From a virus: a stretch of 49,883 bases of DNA. The notes below the pieces were generated by a model. The model made no database searches and had not been told where the DNA came from. It saw only the letters and a list, made by a program, of their open reading frames with translations. Made by a program: the position numbers and the translations under genes. The stretch covers positions 1-49,883 of IMG/VR virus record IMGVR_UViG_3300033148_005052; one strand, written 5' to 3'. This document shows, piece after piece, positions 5,880 to 12,994 of this stretch. Each line of letters begins with the position of its first letter. Position 1 is the first letter of the stretch.

Positions 5880-7259
5880 TCATTTTACCCAGTCTGGCAC
5901 ATCTACTTCGTCCTCTACTTCGTCATCTACTTCGTCATCATCGCTTTTCGGCACAGCGTCCTTAAACGTGGCGCTCGACCCGTTAAATATCAGGTCGAAG
6001 GTGCCTAGCGGGCCGTTCTTATGTTTAGCCACAGTCCCTTTAATCCTTATGTTACGATGAAGGTGTGTCCGCTTTTGTGGGTTGTGTAAGAATATCACCT
6101 TATCAGCGGCTTGTTCAATTTCCCCGGATTCACGGAGGTCCGACAAACCAGGAGTCTTGAGGCTAATCCCTTTCTCTGACCGTCTCAACTGGGACAGCGC
6201 TATGACAGTAATGTCTAACTCGCTCGCTATCTCTTTGAGTCGGCGGGCGATCTCAGCAACGTCCTGCTGTCTATTCTCAGCCGTCTTCTTAGGGGCCTTA
6301 ATCAACTGGAGGTAGTCAACAATGAGCACGCTGATATTATGCCGCTGCTTGATTACCTTAGCCCGCGAGAAGAGCTGTTGTATCCGCAAGGAAGCTGGTG
6401 AACCGATGTAGATCGGGAGTGCTTCAAGACTTTCCTTTATGCGATGCACAGCAGCCCTACGGTCTTCATTGAGTAGCCCGCGATGTAGGTTATGGAGTGA
6501 TACACCTGCCTTCGCTGCTATGAGCCTATGCGTGATTGCAGACTTGGACATCTCTAACGAGAAGTCGAGGACACCATATCCGGCAGTTGCGACATGGCGG
6601 GCAATATCCAGCGAGATGGTCGTCTTGCCGACTGATGTTCGCGCCCCTATGATCACTAATTCGCCGGCGTGTAGCCCGCCTATTATCTTATCCAGCTCGT
6701 TGAAGCCCGTCGGTACACCGGGCACTATCTGGTCACCAGCTGCTATCGCGTCCATCTCGGCCACGCTACTCTGCACCAAATCACGTAGATCGCTGATAGT
6801 ACTCTTGGCTGATACGTCGATAAGGTCAGAAACGCACCGCTGCGCATACTCTACCTGCCCGTCGGCTTCGCCAGCCTCGTCATAACACCGGTCCATGACT
6901 CGGCTGCACACAGAAATTAGCCGCCGAAGTAGATACTTGTCCTTGACAATACCGGCGTAGTGTGTGATGTTCGTTATGGCCGAAACCTCTGTGAGTAATT
7001 TGGAGATATAGGCCATCCCCCCAACCTTGTCGACGTGTTTGCGCTTTTTGAGCTCATCCCCCAATAGAATGAAATCGACCGGGATGTTTTGCTCGTGAAG
7101 CGCTATCACTGCCCTGTAAATCAATCGATGTGCAGAAAAATCAAATGCCTCAGGCGGCAAGATACTTGCAACCGTATCGATATAGGTGTTGTCGATAAGC
7201 AGACCACCTAAGACTATCCGCTCGGCCTCGCGGTTATGAGGTGGGACGTTAATGGTCAT
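5880..7259 (-). CDS. dnaB: Replicative DNA helicase (DnaB family)
   Basis: 459 residues. The N-terminal domain (MTINVPPHNREAERIVLGG) is the helical DnaB N domain; the C-terminal RecA-like core has Walker A GARTSVGKTT (residues about 205-214, normally GARPSMGKT), Walker B LIVDYLQLI, and the SDLRESGEIEQAADKVIFL and KHKNGPLGTFDL blocks. It is the hexameric helicase that unwinds DNA at the phage fork and would be loaded by the initiator-like protein encoded just upstream. The ATG at 7259 overlaps that gene's stop (ATGA); a TTG one codon earlier is less likely. The C-terminus carries an unusual acidic tail built from a short tandem repeat (5903-5938). Confidence 0.95.
   Translation of the reverse strand: MTINVPPHNREAERIVLGGLLIDNTYIDTVASILPPEAFDFSAHRLIYRAVIALHEQNIPVDFILLGDELKKRKHVDKVGGMAYISKLLTEVSAITNITHYAGIVKDKYLLRRLISVCSRVMDRCYDEAGEADGQVEYAQRCVSDLIDVSAKSTISDLRDLVQSSVAEMDAIAAGDQIVPGVPTGFNELDKIIGGLHAGELVIIGARTSVGKTTISLDIARHVATAGYGVLDFSLEMSKSAITHRLIAAKAGVSLHNLHRGLLNEDRRAAVHRIKESLEALPIYIGSPASLRIQQLFSRAKVIKQRHNISVLIVDYLQLIKAPKKTAENRQQDVAEIARRLKEIASELDITVIALSQLRRSEKGISLKTPGLSDLRESGEIEQAADKVIFLHNPQKRTHLHRNIRIKGTVAKHKNGPLGTFDLIFNGSSATFKDAVPKSDDDEVDDEVEDEVDVPDWVK
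5903..5938 (-). repeat. Three tandem copies of a 12-bp unit in dnaB
   Basis: The plus strand shows CTACTTCGTC followed by CT or AT, repeated three times. On the coding strand this gives the acidic run VDDEVEDEV near the helicase C-terminus. The unit keeps the frame, so copy number can change without breaking the gene. Confidence 0.7.
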
Positions 7260-8140
7260 CAATCTATTCCGTAGATGTCAAGTGTGTCCTTCAATCCAAG
7301 TAGCAGTTTGGACTTCAGAAAGTTGTTGGTCTCAAAACGTGTAGTAGTCTCACGGGCAGCCATCGCCATTGTGCAGACAAGCAGCTCATGATCGCAGATA
7401 GGGAGCTTCTGCCATTTGTAGGTCAACTGCTTGCCGTCGGCGAGCGCCACAAGTTCGATGATGATGTTGCGGAGGGCGCTGGTATCACTCATCGTGCCAT
7501 TATCCTTGAAGGCCTGGCGCTTAGTTGGGGCAAGAGCACAGGCAAAATACTCGATGAGGTATTTCAACTCTTTCTTCTCAAACCGTTTTAGGAACTTACG
7601 TGCAAGCTCTTGGGCGGTTACACCAGACTCACATTGTCCCTGCACTCCACTTTTGGTGGAGTTGGTGGGGACAGAGGTACTTCTTTTATCTTTCTTCTGT
7701 ACAGACTCTTTAGAGTCTTCTATATCTATATCTATATCTGTCGCGCCGATTTTGCGCCGATTTTGTCCCAATTTAGATGAGCCTAATCCATCATCCCTTA
7801 CTCTTAGATTAGCGTTCCTTTGCTGCTTCGCAAAGTCTGGGAAGCCCCACGCGCCGTTCTCATCTTGACACATAAGCCCTTTTTTTGCAAGCACATCGAG
7901 TACTTTTTGCGTTGCTTTTACATTGCGTCTGCGAGTCATATTGCATATCTCTTGCAATGTCGCCGGCTGATCATGTTCGTATAGAAAGCCCCGGCGGATG
8001 CTCGGTTGGGTGAGAGATGCCCAATCATAGAGCCGTCGATAGAAGCCTTCTTGAGAAAGAGATAAAGAGAGCCACCTTAACGACGTGAGTGCTTTTGCTG
8101 GATGCCATTTATACCACGAGTATTCATTCGGCGACGGCAT
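7259..8140 (-). CDS. Replication initiator-like winged-helix protein
   Basis: Start set at ATG 8140 (MPSPNEYSWYKWHPAKALTS) behind AAGGAAGCCGAAG; it overlaps the end of the small upstream gene by 17 bases. The first 130 residues follow the layout of phage replisome-organizer/DnaD-like N-terminal domains: YKWHPAKALTSLRWLSLS, then a winged-helix-type segment (ICNMTRRRNVKATQKVLDVL) that should recognise DNA. A long polar linker with an Asp/Ile run follows, and a helical C-terminal domain of about 100 residues that in such proteins binds the helicase or its loader. Directly upstream of dnaB with ATGA overlap. Family is inferred from layout, so moderately sure. Confidence 0.65.
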   Translation of the reverse strand: MPSPNEYSWYKWHPAKALTSLRWLSLSLSQEGFYRRLYDWASLTQPSIRRGFLYEHDQPATLQEICNMTRRRNVKATQKVLDVLAKKGLMCQDENGAWGFPDFAKQQRNANLRVRDDGLGSSKLGQNRRKIGATDIDIDIEDSKESVQKKDKRSTSVPTNSTKSGVQGQCESGVTAQELARKFLKRFEKKELKYLIEYFACALAPTKRQAFKDNGTMSDTSALRNIIIELVALADGKQLTYKWQKLPICDHELLVCTMAMAARETTTRFETNNFLKSKLLLGLKDTLDIYGID

Positions 8141-8276
8141 CTTCGGCTTCCTTGTTGCCGCCTTTAAGTGTGATAGAGCCGGCAGGTATTGATGCAGCAA
8201 GGCCGCAGTCAGGGCAGGGAAGGCATAGTTTGCCAGTTGGCATAAAGCCAAGAGTGATAATCTTCCATGTTCTCAT
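8124..8276 (-). CDS. Small Cys-pair protein, 50 aa
   Basis: Short gene at the head of the replication block. ATG 8276 follows AGGAGATCACC. The product begins MRTWKIITLGFMPTGKLC and contains CPDCG, so C-x(2)-C-x(2)-C: a probable half zinc knuckle, followed by a short acidic tail. It overlaps the initiator-like gene. It is the first reading frame after the structured leader at 8299-8393. Function unknown. Confidence 0.7.
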   Translation of the reverse strand: MRTWKIITLGFMPTGKLCLPCPDCGLAASIPAGSITLKGGNKEAEDAVAE

Positions 8277-8298
8277 GGTGATCTCCTGGAGGGGAATA

Positions 8299-8393
8299 CG
8301 GGGCCGCGGGCTGCAATGCCTAAACCAACGGAGTTGGGAGGAAACCTTTGGCCCCGGAATTGTTTTACGGAAGTTCTTAATTTAAGCATTGCA
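8299..8393 (-). ncRNA. Candidate structured 5' leader with pseudoknot
   Basis: On the minus strand the leader opens with TGCAATGCTTAAA (8393-8381), which pairs with TTTAGGCATTGCA (8324-8312): 12 of 13 pairs plus one G-T. Inside is a small hairpin CCAAC-TCC-GTTGG. CGGGGCC (8356-8350), within the enclosed loop, is complementary to GGCCCCG (8305-8299) outside it, giving a 7-bp pseudoknot. The structure ends about 10 bases before AGGAG of the first gene. Start of transcription from the promoter at 8402-8429 would fall almost exactly at the first stem base. It could be a cis-regulatory RNA for the replication genes. It matches no riboswitch class I recognise. Confidence 0.5.
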
Positions 8394-8401
8394 AATCCAC
8401 T

Positions 8402-8429
8402 GTTATCATACCCCGTTATCGGATGTCAA
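8402..8429 (-). promoter_or_regulatory. Candidate sigma70-type promoter for the replication block
   Basis: TTGACA (8429-8424) and GATAAC (8407-8402) are separated by 16 bases on the minus strand, inside the last codons of the 56-aa gene. A similar TTGACAT...GATAAC pair lies in the divergent gap at 20424-20449. Position just upstream of the structured leader and the initiator/helicase genes supports a role. The -10 box matches consensus at only four of six bases. Confidence 0.45.
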
Positions 8430-8576
8430 GCGGTAATCTTCTACCGCTTTATCTGGCCGCGCCGTTCGAGCCGGCCTATCTCGCGTTTCGCCGTCATAAT
8501 CCTTGCCGTCCGGAGTCTCCATTGCGGAGGCCGCTACCCCTCCGCTTTCTCTAGCAGTCGTATCCTTGTATATCAT
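8406..8576 (-). CDS. Hypothetical polar protein, 56 aa
   Basis: From ATG 8576 (MIYKDTTARESGG) just after the HU stop. The product is almost entirely polar and rich in Asp, Arg and Thr, probably disordered. The ribosome site is weak (GAGACCACG). A longer reading from 8672 runs back into the HU gene and has an unlikely Cys/Ala-rich N-terminus. The gene may be real or only an open frame that hosts the downstream promoter. Confidence 0.4.
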   Translation of the reverse strand: MIYKDTTARESGGVAASAMETPDGKDYDGETRDRPARTARPDKAVEDYRLTSDNGV

Positions 8577-8593
8577 CGTGGTCTCTTTCTCAG

Positions 8594-8893
8594 TTACTTC
8601 GCCTGGCGCTTGCGATAATGCTCCACAACAACATCGCGCCAGCCGCGCGCCGCCCTGAAGCGCATGGAGCACGAGGCCGGTATCCGCGTCCGTTCGCGGG
8701 TATAGACGTTATAGCCCTTGCGGGTGCGGATGTTGGACAGATAGAACCGCCCAACACCTCTGATTGTGATATTATGTCCAGCCTTCAACTGCTCTTGGAT
8801 ATGCCCAAAGACAGCCTCTATGGCTAGTTTCGCCTGTGGCTGTGTGATAGCGGCCTCTGTTGCGACGTATCTGACTATTGGTAATGCTGACAT
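8594..8893 (-). CDS. HU/IHF-family DNA-binding protein
   Basis: 99 residues from ATG 8893 (AAGGGACATTAAC upstream). The helical N-terminal half (AKLAIEAVFGHIQEQL) leads to NITIRGVGRFYLSNIRTRKG and the beta-arm motif YTRERTRIPASC, then MRFRAARGWRDVV, in the order of HU/IHF proteins (family: G-x-F, R-x-G-R-N-P-x-T, I-P-A). Such proteins bend DNA and assist initiation, recombination or packaging. Encoded directly before the replication block. Confidence 0.9.
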   Translation of the reverse strand: MSALPIVRYVATEAAITQPQAKLAIEAVFGHIQEQLKAGHNITIRGVGRFYLSNIRTRKGYNVYTRERTRIPASCSMRFRAARGWRDVVVEHYRKRQAK

Positions 8894-8894
8894 G

Positions 8895-8981
8895 TTAATG
8901 TCCCTTTCGCTTATATTCCAGCCATGTAATCAGCCCCACCATACACATGAGAATTACCGTTACAGCTATTATACCGTTCAT
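8895..8981 (-). CDS. Tiny single-span membrane peptide, 28 aa
   Basis: MNGIIAVTVILMCMVG starts one hydrophobic helix followed by a basic tail (EYKRKGH), giving a cytoplasmic C-terminus. It ends one base before the HU start. The ATG itself has a poor ribosome site, but a strong AAGGAGAGAAATC-GTG 20 bases upstream opens a six-codon frame whose TGA overlaps this ATG (ATGA), so coupling is possible. Role unknown. Confidence 0.45.
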   Translation of the reverse strand: MNGIIAVTVILMCMVGLITWLEYKRKGH

Positions 8982-9049
8982 ACTGATGTGTCGCTCACGA
9001 TTTCTCTCCTTTTGGTTTGGGTTTCTGTGGGATGGTGGTGCTATCGCCC

Positions 9050-9241
9050 TTATGCCACCAGCCCGTCGCACAGCCACATTTGCCGCAGACGGCTTTGTCG
9101 CTGGACAAGAACTCCTTGGTGGTCATGCCAACCGGAATAGAGAACGGCTGCCTCCGGGTCTGAAAGCAACTTGAAATCGTATTTGCCCGCGCCGTTCACC
9201 GCGACGCCGAACCGTTTTGGCAGCCGCGTCAAGCCCCGCAT
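9050..9241 (-). CDS. Hypothetical protein, 63 aa
   Basis: ATG 9241 follows GAGGAGCAACGAAG and lies within the last codons of the upstream gene (13-base overlap). Basic N-terminus (MRGLTRLPKRFG), mixed composition afterwards, no recognised motif. Confidence 0.6.
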   Translation of the reverse strand: MRGLTRLPKRFGVAVNGAGKYDFKLLSDPEAAVLYSGWHDHQGVLVQRQSRLRQMWLCDGLVA

Positions 9242-9483
9242 CTTCGTTGCTCCTCTCTTGGGTGCATGAAATTGTCAACTATGGCGTGATACGTCCCGGC
9301 CTCTTTGGCCGCGACCTCTTCGTCTGGGTCGGCAAACGGCCAGCCCGCAGCACACAATTCCTCGTCAAACCGGAATGTGCATTCCGGGCAATCCTCATCG
9401 CAGTATAACGGCGGCTCCGGGCCAGGGCAGGCGTCAAAGCCTATCAGATAGCCATACTGCTCATCGCCTACTCTACTGGGCAT
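9229..9483 (-). CDS. Hypothetical Cys-rich acidic protein, 84 aa
   Basis: ATG 9483 is preceded by an excellent AAGGAGGGAGG. Cysteines occur as C-x(8)-C-x(3)-CPEC (YCDEDCPECTFRF), which may form a zinc site; the rest is acidic. Unknown function. Confidence 0.7.
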   Translation of the reverse strand: MPSRVGDEQYGYLIGFDACPGPEPPLYCDEDCPECTFRFDEELCAAGWPFADPDEEVAAKEAGTYHAIVDNFMHPREEQRRCGA

Positions 9484-9503
9484 CCTCCCTCCTTACTTAT
9501 TAG

Positions 9504-9782
9504 TTAGCTGTCGGTGGTAATGAGGCATACCGTCTCTATGATGTCTATCCCAATCGGTTGCCCGTCCCAGCCCGCAAAGAACAAGAGCCAGATGCTGCGC
9601 CCGTTCGCGGCTTGTCCGAAATAGGCGCGGCCCATGTAGCTACGCCTGCTAGCTAATAGCGAGAACTCAATGTCAACGGCAGCCCGCAGGCTTGAGTCAA
9701 CACCGGTATACGGCAAACCAGGATAATGATGTGCTAGATTCTCCTCAAGTTGGGTCAACAGGTTGTCAACAATAGCTGTCAT
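9504..9782 (-). CDS. Hypothetical protein, 92 aa
   Basis: ATG 9782 follows CGGAGGAATCTATT. An N-terminal helix (TAIVDNLLTQLEENL) is followed by a strand-rich part with aromatic residues (SIWLLFFAGWDGQPIG). Compact and probably folded, but no family recognised. The 127 bases upstream to 9909 hold no supported gene. Confidence 0.7.
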   Translation of the reverse strand: MTAIVDNLLTQLEENLAHHYPGLPYTGVDSSLRAAVDIEFSLLASRRSYMGRAYFGQAANGRSIWLLFFAGWDGQPIGIDIIETVCLITTDS

Positions 9783-9909
9783 AATAGATTCCTCCGTTAA
9801 GGTTGTTTAACTGCTTGGGATGTTACTACTATAGCGTGGCGGGCCATGCAAGAGGAGACAAACACAGCCCGCCGAAATGCCCAGCATGCGCCAGGCGGTA
9901 TGATACCTA

Positions 9910-10038
9910 CTATTTGAAACGAGGCGGCCTGCCCTTCGTCAGACCGCCAGAAGTGTTCATGGAACTGCTAATGAACGCAAACAAACAGCCGAAGAGCGAT
10001 GTGAACAGCACCGTTAGGATGCCGGTGGGGCGACTCAT
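9910..10038 (-). CDS. Small membrane peptide, 42 aa
   Basis: ATG 10038 follows GAAGGGAGAGAT. The product has one membrane span (GILTVLFTSLFGCLFAFI) after a short basic N-terminus and a Gly/Lys/Arg tail ending PPRFK, so the C-terminus is likely cytoplasmic. One of several tiny membrane peptides in this stretch; function unknown. Confidence 0.6.
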   Translation of the reverse strand: MSRPTGILTVLFTSLFGCLFAFISSSMNTSGGLTKGRPPRFK

Positions 10039-10138
10039 ATCTCTCCCTTCTTTGTCATTCGCGCCATTACATTACTATACATTATTACCCGGCCCCTCAA
10101 GCCGGTTGCATATTGGCCGCCCAACTGTATTCCCCGCT

Positions 10139-10438
10139 TCATAGCGGCCCCCAATGTTCTGGCAGTTCTATGGTTAGCAATCGGCCTTCTCTGTGCACCA
10201 TGCCACGCCCGTGCTCAATCGCGTCTATTGCCGCAACGCTCAAATGGCCATTCCACTGCTCCAGCATTTCTATGGCACATGCGATACACGTGTTGTAATC
10301 CATCCGGCCATATAACGAGTGCCCAATAGCAGTGCCTCGTGATACGTGGGCAGTAGGGCATTTACAATTACGCCCTGCCGTTGCTAACGTGGAAATTGCG
10401 TCATCAAGACATGCGTTCTTTTGTGCTGTCATCCTCAT
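10139..10438 (-). CDS. Hypothetical protein, 99 aa
   Basis: ATG 10438 (MRMTAQKNACLDDAIST) follows GAGGAGACAGACT. A central Cys/His group (CKCPTAH) and a second pair (CIACAIEML) could bind metal. The C-terminal half looks helical followed by strands. No recognised family. The 100 bases before the next gene (10039-10138) hold only a 15-codon frame. Confidence 0.65.
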   Translation of the reverse strand: MRMTAQKNACLDDAISTLATAGRNCKCPTAHVSRGTAIGHSLYGRMDYNTCIACAIEMLEQWNGHLSVAAIDAIEHGRGMVHREGRLLTIELPEHWGPL

Positions 10439-10451
10439 AGTCTGTCTCCTC

Positions 10452-10544
10452 TCATTGTGAATAAAGCAGCATGATCGCCGCACAGATGAGGAGCGCCCAA
10501 ACCACGAGCGCCCCAAGATAGTCCGAGCGGGCTTGTGGGGTCAC
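10452..10544 (-). CDS. Tiny membrane peptide, 30 aa, GTG start
   Basis: GTG 10544 overlaps the upstream stop as GTGA, indicating coupled translation. After a polar N-terminus comes a single hydrophobic helix (LGALVVWALLICAAIMLL) ending YSQ. It fills the gap between two genes. It has no ribosome site of its own, so confidence is moderate. Confidence 0.5.
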   Translation of the reverse strand: MTPQARSDYLGALVVWALLICAAIMLLYSQ

Positions 10545-10774
10545 GGCGCTGTCTCCATTAGCCCGGCAACAAACCCGTTGAGAAATATCCGGGCCTCACG
10601 GATGCTGCTTGCCGTGAATAATGACTCTGACCCAACTCGTGTGGCCAACATAGCCTTGTGGCATAACCTATATTGCCGCCTATGTGTGAGCGGGTGTTCA
10701 CTAATCCATACCTTGAGACCTATATCGTCCGCGCTAGCACAGAGCTTCGCTAAGCTGTCTCTAACCTGACTCAT
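10541..10774 (-). CDS. Hypothetical protein, 77 aa
   Basis: ATG 10774 follows GAGGAGCGAGGGT and overlaps the upstream stop (ATGA). Helical N-terminus, a His/Arg-rich middle (HPLTHRRQYRLCHK), and a helical C-terminus. No family recognised; it could bind nucleic acid but nothing in the sequence proves this. Confidence 0.65.
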   Translation of the reverse strand: MSQVRDSLAKLCASADDIGLKVWISEHPLTHRRQYRLCHKAMLATRVGSESLFTASSIREARIFLNGFVAGLMETAP

Positions 10775-11091
10775 ACCCTCGCTCCTCTCGTCAATTCCCT
10801 TGCCTGTCGCAACGCCTCAGCCCAGTCCATACCGGACCGCTCCAACAGTCCTGCTATGCTGCTTGCCGCCACATCAGTCGACGGGCAGCATGTTTCTCTG
10901 ATATACTGTTCGACCGCAAGCCGCACCTCATTCGCACGGTTGTGCGCCAACAGGTGGGCGTTGACACCACGACCGTGCTGATATTGACGGCCAAGGCGCT
11001 GCAGCCGCCCTGTTTGGCTCCCGGACTCACACGCCCCAGAACAATGAGCCGGCGCTAATCCTGTTGTGAATACTCGACGTTGACGGGTCAT
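10771..11091 (-). CDS. Hypothetical basic protein, 106 aa
   Basis: ATG 11091 overlaps the upstream stop (ATGA). It lies just after a run of nine G on the coding strand (11099-11107), where a sequencing length error would alter the end of the preceding gene. The first half is Arg/Gly/Gln-rich and low in complexity; the second half (ANEVRLAVEQYIRETC onward) looks like a small helical domain. Function unknown. Confidence 0.55.
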   Translation of the reverse strand: MTRQRRVFTTGLAPAHCSGACESGSQTGRLQRLGRQYQHGRGVNAHLLAHNRANEVRLAVEQYIRETCCPSTDVAASSIAGLLERSGMDWAEALRQARELTRGARV

Positions 11092-11375
11092 GAAGCCACC
11101 CCCCCCCGCACAATGCAAGACCCCAGCAGCCCGCCTTGCCGTACAATCTCATACGCATCAGCGATAGCACACTCTACGCCCCCGCCAACATGCGTGAGCG
11201 CCGGGCAGGTGTGCTCAATATCTCCCGCGTCGAATGACGCAATCTCAAAACAATACGGAGCCTCAAAGCGAACGATAGCCTCAACTGCAACGCCAGCCCG
11301 AGGGACACGATGGACCCGCGTCCGACCATCGCCCAATGCCTTGAAATATATCCGACCGTAACCTGTTCTAGCCAT
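11088..11375 (-). CDS. Hypothetical beta-rich protein, 95 aa
   Basis: ATG 11375 (MARTGYGRIYFKALGDG) follows GAGGAGCCCCATC. Alternating short strands and glycines suggest a compact beta fold. The C-terminal codons sit in the poly-G tract, so the last six to eight residues are uncertain. No family recognised. Confidence 0.6.
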   Translation of the reverse strand: MARTGYGRIYFKALGDGRTRVHRVPRAGVAVEAIVRFEAPYCFEIASFDAGDIEHTCPALTHVGGGVECAIADAYEIVRQGGLLGSCIVRGGVAS

Positions 11376-11610
11376 GATGGGGCTCCTCCTCTTCACCATA
11401 GGGGTTAGTGCCGCGGCAAAAGCACCGCACGCACGCACCACCCATTATACGACGCTTGGCGGCATCAAATACCTCGTCTGCCGCCTCACGGGTTCCAACA
11501 CTAGTCTGAACTGCTATCCCATTGCAACTCACTGTAAAATGCTTGATAGCGCCCGTTGACGCCCGTATATGCAATACATTACCCTGAATAGTCTCCTTAC
11601 GTGTGATCAT
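11368..11610 (-). CDS. Hypothetical protein, 80 aa
   Basis: ATG 11610, preceded by GAGGGTGAGACACC. An N-terminal beta-like region (ETIQGNVLHIRAS) and a helix (REAADEVFDAAKRRI) lead to CVRCFC, a possible metal ligand group, and an acidic tail. First gene after the intergenic control region at 11611-11900, so probably the first gene of a transcription unit. Confidence 0.65.
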   Translation of the reverse strand: MITRKETIQGNVLHIRASTGAIKHFTVSCNGIAVQTSVGTREAADEVFDAAKRRIMGGACVRCFCRGTNPYGEEEEPHHG

Positions 11611-11900
11611 GGTGTCTCACCCTCTTAGGCGTGTTGAAAGTGATTGTTAACAGGCTGTCTTACTGCTAGTTACACTGAAAGCGGCTTGACAGAAGCTAAC
11701 TCTCACTGTACGTGACGTAGCTATATCGGGGTATCCGCTATTATGAACATCAAATATCGGTAAAGTCAAGCCCTAATTTCACTGTATTTACCATATTTGT
11801 ATAGTTTTTTGGTTGCAGTGAAAATATCGCAGCCGGGTCATTTGCTTCTCCTCTTCTGGGCGCGCTGCGTGGTGTTACGGCGCGCCGGTTGTTTGCGCGG
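11611..11900 (-). promoter_or_regulatory. Intergenic control region with promoter and repeated boxes
   Basis: 290 bases with no supported gene. On the minus strand TTGACT (11769-11764) and CATAAT (11745-11740), spaced 18, make a credible promoter for the genes from 11610 leftwards. Two related boxes on the plus strand, CTAACTCTCACTGTA (11696-11710) and CTAATTTCACTGTA (11773-11786), lie just downstream of the expected start and just upstream of the -35. An inverted partner, GCAGTGAAAAT, is at 11815-11825. This arrangement suits a repressor or activator. A 17-codon frame with a good ribosome site (11841 to 11788) also exists and may be a leader peptide or chance. Confidence 0.5.
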
Positions 11901-12143
11901 TTAGTTTTCTGATATGTGGAATTGACCGAGCCGGTTCGATGCGTGGGTTGCTGGGTCGTATTTGTATGCTACATATATGCCGCTACAATTTAGGTTGCCG
12001 GTTTCTCGTTGACAGAATATACCGCGAGCTGTGCCGTATATTTTGGTGGTGGCGCGTTGCGCGGCGGTTAGATAATCCGGTTGCCTGACGTTGAATAGTG
12101 TGTCCCCTGATGCGTCGTGTCTGGAGATTGTAAATAGCGTCAT
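11901..12143 (-). CDS. Hypothetical protein, 80 aa
   Basis: ATG 12143 follows AGGAGGAGCAACCCG. The sequence (MTLFTISRHDASGDTLFNVR, then a Thr/Ala-rich part and IYVAYKYDPAT) has the look of a small alpha/beta domain with two cysteines. Not recognised. Last gene upstream of the control region at 11611-11900. Confidence 0.65.
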   Translation of the reverse strand: MTLFTISRHDASGDTLFNVRQPDYLTAAQRATTKIYGTARGIFCQRETGNLNCSGIYVAYKYDPATHASNRLGQFHISEN

Positions 12144-12173
12144 CGGGTTGCTCCTCCTCCTGTTGTCGGTCGG

Positions 12174-12434
12174 TTACGGGTAAACGTTTGATGGGGAAAA
12201 TGCTAGGCCAACAATGCCGTGTGCAGCGAAGGCGCGGTCAACGCCTGCTGCACATAGCCGGTCTATGAGCGGCGCTCGGTCAGAACGAGCGGCGCGTTTG
12301 CAGTAGACGCGGATAATGGCGTGATAACGGGCATTATCTCTGATGACGAGAGCTCCTTTAGTGATCCATGCGGTCTCGTTGTCTGTAACGTGCAGGATAT
12401 TCCCGTTGTGTAGCGGGATGTCTATTGTCGTCAT
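12174..12434 (-). CDS. Hypothetical protein, 86 aa
   Basis: ATG 12434 follows AAAGGGACACGCAAA. Beta-rich first half (IDIPLHNGNILHVTDNETAW) followed by basic helices (YCKRAARSDRAPLIDRLC). No family recognised. Confidence 0.65.
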   Translation of the reverse strand: MTTIDIPLHNGNILHVTDNETAWITKGALVIRDNARYHAIIRVYCKRAARSDRAPLIDRLCAAGVDRAFAAHGIVGLAFSPSNVYP

Positions 12435-12503
12435 TTTGCGTGTCCCTTTCCTATATGGTGGGAATTGTCGCCATCGTTGTTCCTCCGGTCATGTTGTTTC
12501 GTG

Positions 12504-12728
12504 TTAATCGTCCTCTGTTGGGGTTAGGTTGCGTATAATGCTTCTGGCTATCCTGTCTGCTCTATAATACTGGCCGTCGGGCACCCCATAAACCAGCCTA
12601 TGTCGCACGTCCTCAACGAGGTGCCTGCCCTGGCACGGCACCACGACCCGACCGTCAACCGTGAGGTCATATTTTGATGTCGACTGCCGCGACATTTGGA
12701 TGTCTATCCTGTGAATATCAATCGCCAT
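12504..12728 (-). CDS. Hypothetical protein, 74 aa
   Basis: ATG 12728 (MAIDIHRIDIQMSRQS) follows GAGGAGTGACCGTT and is preferred to the longer frame from 12812, which has no ribosome site. Short alternating strands (YDLTVDGRVVVPC) then an Arg/His-rich helix. Unknown. Confidence 0.6.
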   Translation of the reverse strand: MAIDIHRIDIQMSRQSTSKYDLTVDGRVVVPCQGRHLVEDVRHRLVYGVPDGQYYRADRIARSIIRNLTPTEDD

Positions 12729-12994
12729 AACGGTCACTCCTCTCTGTTTCGGCCCTATCCGGGGCCTCATCGGCACAGGCCAATAGCCTGCGTACAGAGA
12801 ACGGCTGCCCATGCGTTTGTATCGTCTGCCCCGTGTATCAATAGTGAGTGCGTACTCGAGGCCGCATGTGGGGCCCGGTGTCTGTTCCGGTCCCGTCCGC
12901 CGCTTCCGTGCCGGGGCAGTGTGGTATCTCCCGACACGGGACTACAGCCGTCGAGGTTCACCACGCCTCGACGGGATCACGATGAGGGGTTATG
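12729..12994. other. Non-coding stretch with strong hairpins
   Basis: About 266 bases without a supported gene. It holds a perfect 9-bp inverted repeat, CCGTCGAGG (12948-12956) and CCTCGACGG (12966-12974), loop of nine, and a smaller hairpin TCCCG-ACA-CGGGA just before it. No T-run follows. Short frames are present on both strands, but none has a good ribosome site. It may be a processing site or a small RNA between the genes at 12504 and 12995. Confidence 0.45.

Noticed and set aside
9803-10144. Plus-strand frame with paired cysteines
   Set aside because: It runs against the whole arm, has only a TTG start without a ribosome site, and a better-supported minus-strand peptide gene (9910-10038) occupies part of it.
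12767-12964. Minus-strand frame of 65 codons
   Set aside because: It begins with GTG GTG after a weak GAGG inside a hairpin and encodes a composition-driven Arg/Ala/His sequence; kept only as part of the non-coding description.
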